Of a stretch of DNA of 64,000 nt, positions 57,061 to 64,000 are shown piece by piece. The position numbers and the translations under genes are program-made. The stretch comes from Nigrospora sphaerica. Taxonomy: Eukaryota; Ascomycota; Sordariomycetes; Amphisphaeriales; Apiosporaceae. The DNA lies in contig JAGVVL010000002.1 of the NCBI GenBank assembly GCA_018287875.1, positions 1,488,001 through 1,552,000 of the forward strand, given 5' to 3'. Under the pieces are notes generated by a model, which was not told where the DNA came from, did no database searches, and was given only the letters and a program-made list of their open reading frames with translations. Each line of letters begins with the position of its first letter. Position 1 is the stretch's first letter.

Positions 57061-58263
57061 TCAAAGCAGGTGCAGGCGGCCGTTGTCGTTGGTGATGCGC
57101 TCGTCGAGCACGATGGAGCTGCGCACCCAGTCTCCGCCGCAGCGCAGTTCGGCCTCGAGGCGGCGGCCGCCGTCGACGAGGCGCACGTCGCGGGCCGAGG
57201 CGCCAAAGTTGCCGCGGCAGCCGCCGCCGCCGCCGGTGCCGGGGATGCGCAGGCTCTGGCCCGGGTAGATGAGGTCGGGGTTTGCGATATTGTTGTGGCG
57301 CGCAATGTCATCGAACGAAGTGTGGCTGTAGCGGGCGGCGATCTGGCGGAGCGTGTCGCCCTGCTGCACCGTGTAGCTCGACTCGCCGCCGCCGCCGCCG
57401 CCGCCCGAGACCCAGCGGAAGTGGCCGTTGTCGTTGGTGAGGACGTCGTTGAGCCGGATGCTGGTGGAGCGGTAGTCGCCGCTCGGCGTGCGGCACTCGG
57501 CGCGCAGCTCGAAGTCGCCGTGGGCCTCGAGGCGGACGTCGCGCGAGGTGACGGAGAAGCCGCCGGCGTAGTGGGCGCCGCCGCCGCCGCCGCGGCTCGA
57601 TTCGTGGTGGCGGTGCGACGACCGGCTCCGGCTCCGGCTGCGGCTGCGGCTGCGGCTGTGGCGGCGGTGCCGGCTCGACGAGCGCGAGCGGCTGCGGCGC
57701 CGCGACTCCTCCTCACGCCGCCGCTCGTCGGCCCGCCGCCGCTCCTCCTCGTGCCGCTTCTCCTCCTCCTTCTTCTCATGCCGCTCGTCGCGCCAGTCCT
57801 CGACCTTGTCCTGGCCCTTGTGTCCCGCGAACGCGCCGATGAGGCCGCCCACCACCGTCGCCGTCTTGCTCCCGCCGAACTTGTTGCCCGCGAAGGCGCC
57901 GGCGCCGCCGCCGGCCAGGGCGCCCGTCAGGCCGCGCTCGCCCTCCTCGCCGCCGGGGCCGCCGGGGCCGCCGTGGGACTGGTTACCATAGCCCTGCGGG
58001 GGCGCCGAGTTGTAGTACGACGATGCCTCGCCGCCTTGGTGGCCCTGCTGGCCGTAGCCGGGGCCGCCCTGGGGAGGGTAGCCGCCTTGCTGACCGCCGT
58101 GGCCGCCGCCCTGCTGGTTGTAGCCGCCGCCCTGCTGGTTGTAGCCGCCGCCCTGCTGGTTGTAGCCGCCGCCCTGCTGGTTGTAGCCGCCGCCCTGCTG
58201 GTTGTAGCCGCCGTAGCCGCCCTGTTGGCCGTAGCCGCCCTGGTTGTTGTCGTAACCGCTCAT
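57061..58263 (-). CDS. CVNH-LysM lectin: cyanovirin-N homology domain with inserted LysM
   Basis: A single-exon ORF of 400 residues. N-terminal part: five near-perfect GGYNQQG repeats and a Gly/Gln/Tyr-rich region (1-110), a Gly/Ala segment (GALAGGGAGAFAGNKFGG), then a charged Glu/Arg and Arg/Ser stretch (about 165-225). C-terminal part: a first CVNH half (234-295; FSVTSRDVRLEAHGDFEL and RLNDVLTNDNGHFRWVSG), a LysM (296-341; SYTVQQGDTLRQIAARYS and DLIYPGQSLRIP), then the second CVNH half (ASARDVRLVDGGRRLEAEL, ERITNDNGRLHLL). The LysM inserted between CVNH halves matches the type III CVNH-LysM proteins described from Magnaporthe, which bind mannose-type sugars and chitin oligomers. No signal peptide is seen, so it is probably intracellular or unconventionally released. 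The MSGYD start is preferred over an ATG 35 codons upstream. Confidence 0.92.
   Translation of the reverse strand: MSGYDNNQGGYGQQGGYGGYNQQGGGYNQQGGGYNQQGGGYNQQGGGYNQQGGGHGGQQGGYPPQGGPGYGQQGHQGGEASSYYNSAPPQGYGNQSHGGPGGPGGEEGERGLTGALAGGGAGAFAGNKFGGSKTATVVGGLIGAFAGHKGQDKVEDWRDERHEKKEEEKRHEEERRRADERRREEESRRRSRSRSSSRHRRHSRSRSRSRSRSRSSHRHHESSRGGGGGAHYAGGFSVTSRDVRLEAHGDFELRAECRTPSGDYRSTSIRLNDVLTNDNGHFRWVSGGGGGGGESSYTVQQGDTLRQIAARYSHTSFDDIARHNNIANPDLIYPGQSLRIPGTGGGGGCRGNFGASARDVRLVDGGRRLEAELRCGGDWVRSSIVLDERITNDNGRLHLL
58103..58207 (-). repeat. 21-bp coding tandem repeat, 5 copies
   Basis: Five exact 21-base units (CCGCCGCCCTGCTGGTTGTAG on the + strand, one unit per 21 bases) encode consecutive CGG-type Gly-Gly-Tyr-Asn-Gln-Gln-Gly blocks in the CVNH-LysM protein. 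Exact copies imply recent expansion. Confidence 0.9.
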
Positions 58264-58402
58264 GATGGAATAATAGCAAGGAAAAGTGATGATGGAGAGA
58301 GTTTGGATTGGGGAGGGGAAATGATCTGAGATCGGCTCTCTATATATCCCCTTCCCACCAATCCTCACAGGGTCATACCCCCTTTAAATAGCATTCGAGG
58401 GG
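58264..58402 (-). promoter_or_regulatory. Promoter of the CVNH-LysM gene: TATA box and STRE-like motifs
   Basis: A TATATA element lies at 58341-58347, about 80 bases upstream of the ATG. AGGGG/CCCCT stress-response-element cores occur at 58314-58318, 58348-58352, 58379-58383 and 58398-58402. TATA plus clustered STREs is typical of stress-inducible fungal genes; the response is inferred. Confidence 0.5.
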
Positions 58403-59863
58403 TGGCTGCGGCTGAGGCCACCAACAAGCCGGTGGACTCCATGTGTCAGTCCCATCGGCACCAGGCAATGGCCAGGCAATGGCCAGGCAATGGCCAGGCA
58501 ATGACCAGGCCACTTCTCCTGCCGACATACGCGTCCCTGCGGTGGGGGCGCTGGCTCCGTGGCCAACGGCGACAGTGCCAACCCAATGAGGGGACTCGAC
58601 CTTGCACCGCCGCAGCCTTGGCAGGGGACCTTGGGGGACGCCGACTGGGTGGGCATCGGAGGCGCCATCGAACCAAGTGAGCCAAGTGGCCAAGGCGAGA
58701 CGTCAATAGCATCATGGCGTTGGCCCTCGCCAAGGATTCGGACCGCCGGCAGGGCACCTCTGTACCCTATCATAGACACACACATACACGCTCGCTCTGA
58801 CGCCGTTGCCTACCGAGACTGCCCTGCTAAACAAGGTGCTAAGCGGTACCTAGGGATGCATGCGGGCGGAAAGCTTCGGGGTGCCGGTAGTGCTGAAGGG
58901 CGAACAAGCTTGGGTTACCTGTCGTTCGCGGGGATGGAGGAGGGAAGTGGACGCCTTGGCCACCTTGTGCCAGCAAGCCTAACGTTTGCCCCTCTTGTTT
59001 CTCTCTCTCTCTTCCATGCTTTCTCTTGCTCACCCTCGTCATTCTACCTCCCCCCCTTACCTCACCCCTCGAGCCCCTCTCTGCAAGCGCCCCCCTCAAT
59101 TGAGGACAGGTAGGGGTGTAAAAGGCTCAAGCCTTAGCTATCGTTTCACATCATTTGGCCCACGGTGGATTCCCTTGTCCCAAACTATCGACAACAAACC
59201 CAAACTTTCACCGCTGTGGCGCAGACGCTTGACTCGGAGATCGGAGGGGCTAAGCCTCGGGTTTGCCCCGCCCTGGCACAACTGAAGCGTGCCGCCTTTC
59301 CGTGGCCCATCGACCCCCTCCCTGGGTCCGGATCTTTCGTAATACGAGCACTTCGTGTAGGAAAAGGGCTTGATTGGCTTTTGGGGCTTCCCGCAGCAGC
59401 GTCGTAGGAGAGAAGAGGCGCGCGCTTGACCACGGAAAACCCGATTACTGGCTGGCCGGGGTGCTTCGCCCTACGCGGCAGATCCGGACGATCAACCGTC
59501 CCTCGTGCCGAAGCGCTTTCCCCTCGTGCCCCTCCGTCCAATCTGCGCTGTTGCAGTCGTCGGTCGTCCGTTTACGGCGCCGGAAGCCGCCTAGGAAAGA
59601 AGTGACATCACTCACGTCGTTCGACACTAATAAAAGACCTCGCCCCCCCTCGGTCCCAACTTCGACATCACGGGGGGCGATGACTCGCATCATCGAGCAG
59701 CCCGACCGGGACCCGCGTGCTTAACTCCCCGGTACGTCAGTGGCGATACCAACCGCGGGGCGTGCCCGGCGTTCCCCCGCCCTTGTTCCGCGTGCTTCGC
59801 TCAGCACCGCGGGTCTACAGGGCCGGCGGCTTCGTCCTTGGCCAGCACCCGGGAAGGAAGCTT
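58403..59863. other. Intergenic region, 1.5 kb
   Basis: No gene is recognised. It contains an 11-bp tandem repeat (58461-58504) and CT-rich patches around 58990-59090. Confidence 0.5.
58461..58504 (+). repeat. 11-bp tandem repeat, 4 copies
   Basis: CCAGGCAATGG is repeated three times, then once with the last base changed, followed by a partial copy. Confidence 0.9.
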
Positions 59864-60800
59864 TTACAACCGGGCCGCCGATACGTGGCTACGCTCGGCA
59901 TCCTGCTGCGCCCGCCGAAGCAGCGCGTGGCCGTACCGGGCCATGCGCCGCTGAGCCTCCCAGAGCAGTAGGGCCGGTAGCGGTAGGTATACGAGGATGA
60001 CCAAGGCGATAATTATAACGCTCGCCACAAAAGCCGGAAGGTACCACGGCGCCGAGGACTCGGGTTATACATAAGACGCGGGCAATTTCTTTGGATCAGA
60101 AGACGAGTCGGCAGAGCGGAGCAGCCCGGAGCAGCATCGGGGGAGGGAGACAGAGAGCAGAAAGAAGAAGAAGAGTGCCCTAAAGCGTACCTGCGGGGGG
60201 CATTCATGCCGGTGACGTAGGCGCCGCTGACCTGGAGGTCGCCCGCCCCCCGCGCGCCCGCGATGCCCATGCTGATACCGCCGAAGAGCACCATGGCGGC
60301 CGGCAGGTCCTTCTTGGCGCTGGATCGCTTGACCACCAGGTCCGACGGGACGAGGAAGAGCAGCACCGGGATTTGGGTGATGGAGATGGCCTCTTTCCCT
60401 CGGAAAAGCGGGGACGGGAGAGACGGAGGTGAGTAAACGGGTAATGCGCGTACACTCGGCACAGAGAGACTCGTCGAGAACATCACCTACCCAGTAGAAT
60501 TTCCTTCCCTTTAGGTGCAGCGCGTGGAGCATGTTGGACGGTGTCTCAGCCTGCACGACCCGGACGTTGGCGATCTGGGCGCGACCTTGCTTGCACACCG
60601 TCAGTCAGGAGGTCGCCAACAAGAGGCAGGTAAAGAAGAAGGATGGCGGGAGCCTGCACCGAGGAAAGCGAAGAAACAGGCGATGAAACATGGCATGAGG
60701 ACTCGGAAATCGAGTTTCCTCACGAGCGCTCGTTCCCCGGTCGCCGCCCAGTCCTGCTCGACGGCAAAGTCGGGCGACTCGATCCTCACTGCTGTCTGAA
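59864..60800 (-). pseudogene. Remnant of an MFS transporter (allantoate-permease-like), internally deleted
   Basis: Reading downward: about 60800-60660 encodes SPDFAVEQDWAATGERALVRKLDFRVLMPCF (in part), an N-terminal cytosolic tail and TM1. A plausible intron leads to 60585-60491 (RAQIANVRVVQAE, then KGRKFYW), and another to 60390-60191 (AISITQIPVLLFLVPSDLVVKRS, in part; then GISMGIAG...GMNAP). These blocks are in frame and match the start of DAL5-type MFS transporters. The next recognisable piece, about 60050-59864 (LPAFVASVIIIALVILVYLPL, then a cytosolic tail), looks like a final TM and C-terminus. The middle eight or so TMs are missing and I found no splice that joins the last piece in frame. 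No start codon is identifiable upstream. I call it a degraded, deleted copy. Confidence 0.6.
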
Positions 60801-62206
60801 CCCCCCTTTATCATCAGCCATCCCATCGCGAGAAGAGAGACGGGGAGATGGACTTACCGTGTATGCCGTCTTTTAGTTTCTGCACCAAGAAATGCCGGAA
60901 GGACCAGCTGCCCACGTACATGGCATCTTATTCGACAAGGTTGCGGCCGCTTCCGAACTTCAACATGGCGGCGATCGTCAAGTCCTGTTAGCGTGAGAGG
61001 ACCCCAACTGCGCTTCCTTCACATAGGTACGGGTGGACAGTCCCCTCGAAGTTGGCCGGAATCCTCAGAAGGGTCAGCACCGGGGTCTTTTGTGCCAAGG
61101 GTATACTAACCTGTCCAGAAACCGGGAGATTGATATGGGCATACGAGGCTGCTCCATAATACAAAGCATCCGAGCGGGCCGCCTGGTGCTTTGTATACCG
61201 AGTGTCGGTCCGTAAGGGAGCTTCTTATGCAGCGCCCAAGTAAGGGAGTATATGAAAGAATGCCAATGCTACGTAGGCTCAAAGTCAATCCGAATAGTCA
61301 CACCAAGGGTGCGTTAACAGGCTGAACGAACGATTAGGTTCCAGGTCCCGTCCGAGAATCTCAAGTAACGAGTATTGGGCCCGCGCTAAAGTTCACACTT
61401 CTTGGGAACAGTCTGGAACAGTTCTTGGCCGAGCCGTCCCAATCTGTCTAGAAACGTAGAGGAATGGCGGACGGAGCTGATAGCCCGGACAGTCCGAATC
61501 ACGGTTGACGTCGCGACGGAAGCCGGGCCCACGTGCTTGGTCCTCCTCTGACGCTTCGGCCGAAATTGGCAGAGAGCCGCACTGCCCGACTCGAAGACGG
61601 AGACAGCGGCTTTGACGTCCCCCGGTACGTTGCCATCCTGCCATCATGTACGAGTCGCGCCGTTTCGCGAGGGGCGGAGGTCGTCTGGTAACCCGGATCA
61701 CCGGTGGCGGGCCCACGAAGCCGTGTGGCCTGCGCTTTTTGCTGACCCGTATGTCCAGGCTGGCGGCCGAGGGCCTGCCTGCATCTTTCTGCATATCAGA
61801 ACCGCTTTTCCTTTGTGGAAGCAAGCGATCCAGCTATGAACTGTTACAGCCCATCGTCAACGAGGTGAAGAGGACAGTCTTCTAGACCAGCCCCAGGCGT
61901 CTGCTTGCTGACGGGTGGGTATCCCTTAAAGGGGAAGAGAAGAAGAAACAGAATAAGTAAAGAAGAAGACGCATCATAATCCGCGGGCACGCGATAGGAG
62001 TATCAACCGACTCCGTGAGTCAGCATGTACTTCAACCCCTGAAAGTATTGGCTGAGAGGTGAAGGAGGGGCCCCCAAGACAACACGGTTTACGCAACCAT
62101 TCTCTTATGTAGTAACTCGTGTATTCCTTTCCTCATCGAATAGGCTTTCGAATGCACGAAGGGCAATAAAAATGTGTGAAAGGCAAGATGACTGATACGA
62201 CGGTAA

Positions 62207-62268
62207 CTTGAACTGGCGACCTTGAACTGGCGACCTTGAACTGGCGACCTTGAACTGGCGACCTTGAA
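62207..62268 (-). repeat. 14-bp minisatellite resembling the tRNA-Tyr T-arm
   Basis: Four exact copies of CTTGAACTGGCGAC (62207-62220, 62221-62234, 62235-62248, 62249-62262) plus a 6-base partial copy. The circular unit TTGAACTGGCGACC differs at one base from TTGAACCGGCGACC in the T-arm of the tRNA-Tyr gene 80 bases away. Confidence 0.9.
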
Positions 62269-62300
62269 TATGGAGAAAATTAAAAGTAGAAAGAAAACCT

Positions 62301-62329
62301 AAAAAAGTACTGTTGCTGTTTGACAGCAA
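62301..62329 (-). terminator. Hairpin followed by T6 downstream of tRNA-Tyr
   Basis: On the minus strand, TTGCTGT (62329-62323), a 3-base loop and ACAGCAA (62319-62313) form a 7-bp stem, followed after six bases by TTTTTT (62306-62301). The T6 is a good Pol III terminator; the hairpin may be incidental. Confidence 0.6.
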
Positions 62330-62339
62330 AGGAAGGTAC

Positions 62340-62422
62340 TCTCCCGAGCCGGATTTGAACCGGCGACCTGTGGATGACGTAACAATTACAGTCCATCGCT
62401 CTGCCAACTGAGCTATCAGGAG
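62340..62422 (-). tRNA. tRNA-Tyr (anticodon GTA) with a 10-base intron
   Basis: Minus strand, 83 bases. Acceptor CTCCTGA pairs with TCGGGAG (one G-T pair), discriminator A. D-arm GCTCAGTTGGCAGAGC. Anticodon loop CTGTAA with GTA at 62389-62387, interrupted after position 37 by a 10-base intron (62385-62376), the usual place in nuclear tRNA-Tyr genes. T-arm GCCGGTTCAAATCCGGC. The mature tRNA would be 73 bases. The outermost anticodon-stem pair is a mismatch (A27-C43). Confidence 0.93.
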
Positions 62423-62484
62423 GAAGTGCTTAATTGAAAGACGCTCACCTTAATAGAATTTAAGAAGAGTAACAAGTTGGGTGA

Positions 62485-62560
62485 GCCACGCCATCGCTGA
62501 GGGGACCCCGCAATGATCGGATGGCCCCACTCTTCTACCACTGGGCGATGGAGGCGTGGC
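62485..62560. repeat. Imperfect inverted repeat with tRNA-like internal sequence
   Basis: GCCACGCC (62485-62492) pairs with GGCGTGGC (62553-62560), and ATCGC (62493-62497) with GCGAT (62545-62549), with a 3-base bulge; the loop is 47 bases. Read on the minus strand, the left part has TCGCCCAGTGGTAGA, close to a Pol III A box. No proper T-arm follows, so it may be a decayed tRNA-derived element. Confidence 0.5.
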
Positions 62561-62570
62561 ACTGGTACTG

Positions 62571-63191
62571 TGTAGAGCTGCTGGGGCATTTATTTGTTCC
62601 CCCCTTGACAGGTGAATACCCCCGGTTGCAGTGTATTCATCAAAGACTGCAATTTGGTCGGTTGTAAACGGCCTTGCCACACACATATATATAGGCCGAT
62701 GGGCAATGTTCAACTCGTAGCCTCTTTTCTCCGCATGCCGATAGATGACGAGCCTCCCGGGACCTGAAATCGGATCTGCAGGCTTCCTCATGTAAGCGGG
62801 AGGGCTCAGAAGGATCGGCGGGAACGGTTCTTTGACACTGTAAAGGAAGACCACAAATACGCCTCCCTCGCGCGCCTGCGTTTTGTCCCTCTCCCCGGCG
62901 CGCCCAGCGGTCATCCGAACAGGTACGGAACGTTATCGTCAACCGGGATTGGCCCCATGACGGCCGCCGGGGGGACAAACAAACGGCTCACTGAGCTCAC
63001 TACGCCCAAAAAAACACTTGCACTAGGTGAGCCCCCCCTCGGCCGCCAGGGCAAACCCAACGGACGAACGGCGCCGCCACCCAACCGAACTCAAACCCGG
63101 AGCGGAGGGGGGAGGGGGTGGACAAAAAAAGCGCCCCGGCAAGGACGGTCTTCCAGCGTGGCTCTTGTAGAGCTGCTGGGGCGTTTTATTG
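62571..63191 (+). repeat. Direct repeat pair flanking about 575 bases
   Basis: TGTAGAGCTGCTGGGGC occurs at 62571-62587 and again at about 63166-63182; both copies are followed by similar T-rich sequence (ATTTATT versus GTTTTATT). The origin is unknown. Confidence 0.7.
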
Positions 63192-64000
63192 CCCACGCCC
63201 TCGAGGGGAGAGGCGCGGCCTCGGCGCCCATTGACTTCGACCTGGCGCGACCCGAGGTCCCCGCCGGTGCGCACCCGCAGTCTTTTTTGGGGGCCCTCCC
63301 CTCCCGCGGGCGCGACCGCGACGTCAGGGATCGGCAAAGCCTCCGCTGCAGGGTCCCCCGGTCCCGGGGGGAGACGAGGCGAAACAGGCACACGATCCCG
63401 GTATGCCGCGGGAAACCGGGCAGGAGGATGAGGAACGCAGGGCACAAGAAAAAAAGATTACGACTTACCCATGCCCGCTCGGCACTTGTCCAGCGCCAGG
63501 AGAGAAAAACAATCACGAACCAAACCCCTCCACCGCCTACGCAAACCTAAAACCTGCGCCGTCGGCCCCTCCCCCCCCCCCTCCCCCCGTTCGTCGTCAT
63601 CATAACCGAGACCGCGGGGAAGGGGGGGCGGTGGGTGGGCTGGGCATGGGGCGTAAACGGTATTGGCCGACACCGCGTTGACGCTCGACGCGTGGCGGGA
63701 GCAGCCGTTTTTGGTGGGTGGAATCGGTATGGGGTTGCTCCGGCTGCCCCGTTGCCAGAAACTCAACCAAGGCGGTAGGTGGGTGATGGTCGAGCGGCTA
63801 CGTCAGGATCGCGATCCGGCCTACTTGTGTGTACGTGTGTAACCGTGGGTGACTAATAAGGGTCCCTAGTCCCTCACCGCGCTCGGGGAAAGAGGAGGGG
63901 AGTGGCGGGGGGGAGAAGGAGGCCGTGTCTTTTTTCGTTTTCGATTTGGCGTCTCCGTCGCCCTCATGTAACCTCATAGTACAAACAAACAAACAACGGC

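Larger units (their letters stand above)
60801..62339. other. Intergenic region, 1.5 kb, with tRNA-Tyr downstream flank
   Basis: The part next to the MFS remnant may hold more unrecognisable remnant sequence (about 60800-61000). The rest shows no gene. The 14-bp minisatellite and a hairpin near tRNA-Tyr are listed separately. Confidence 0.45.
62423..64000. other. Right-end region without a recognisable gene
   Basis: 1.6 kb. It contains a tRNA-like hairpin (62485-62560) and a direct repeat (62571 and 63166). ORFs are low-complexity. Near the window edge, C- and G-runs (about 63573-63590 and 63619-63630) occur. Nothing else can be supported. Confidence 0.45.

Noticed and set aside
62340..62422. 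Reading tRNA-Tyr without an intron
   Set aside because: The uninterrupted anticodon loop would be 17 bases; removing 10 bases after position 37 gives a normal 7-base loop.
1..64000. CRISPR arrays, insertion sequences or prokaryotic operons
   Set aside because: No spaced direct-repeat arrays, no transposase, and all supported genes are eukaryotic and intron-bearing or fungal in type.

Overview
The window is nuclear DNA of a filamentous ascomycete (Pezizomycotina, most likely a Sordariomycete). The evidence is GC-rich coding sequence with short introns (about 55-90 bases; donors mostly GTAAGT/GTATGT-like, branch points near CTAAC/CTGAC), eukaryotic ribosomal and COPII genes, a GPI-anchored wall-type protein, a tannase-family esterase, and a cyanovirin-N/LysM lectin of a type described from Magnaporthe. 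I could not name the species. I rebuilt exon structures by hand; each spliced model listed keeps frame from ATG to stop.

Layout. 1.5-2.1 kb: small GPI-anchored Ser/Thr-rich protein. 5.5-6.9 kb: zinc polyol/alcohol dehydrogenase. 9.7-25 kb is a compact housekeeping block, largely head-to-head pairs with shared upstream regions: RPS10/SDE2, COX12/B12D (MLRQ, NDUFA4-like), a PPIE-type RRM protein/SEC31, and UTP7/TSR1. 25.8-28.8 kb: a PSP1-domain protein with a polyglutamine tract. 28.8-37.4 kb is an 8.6-kb gap with no convincing gene. 37.4-41.6 kb: NFU1 and a HIT zinc-finger protein (head-to-head), then an unknown basic protein. 41.6-46.3 kb is another gap, ending at a tRNA-Asp(GTC). 46.8-50.0 kb: urease accessory GTPase UreG and a secreted tannase/feruloyl esterase. 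51-54 kb: an interrupted unknown ORF and an unknown helical protein. 54.5-55.5 kb: RPL15. 57-58.3 kb: the CVNH-LysM protein. 59.8-64 kb: an MFS transporter remnant, a tRNA-Tyr(GTA) with intron, and tRNA-like repeats.

How the genes work together. Several head-to-head pairs join genes of one process. COX12 and the NDUFA4-type B12D protein both belong to the end of the respiratory chain. UTP7 and TSR1 both act in small-ribosomal-subunit assembly; RPS10 and RPL15 supply ribosomal proteins. The accessory genes (polyol dehydrogenase, esterase, lectin, GPI protein, transporter remnant) stand alone with long intergenic flanks.

The most interesting signal is in COX12. A 3-base micro-exon (12685-12687), flanked by a good acceptor and a good donor, restores the residue spacing of the family; without it the protein is one residue short just before the conserved D-x-RFPN block. 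Its divergent partner also has a very small exon (16 bases). Second is a 14-bp minisatellite beside the tRNA-Tyr gene whose unit matches 13 of 14 bases of that tRNA's T-arm.
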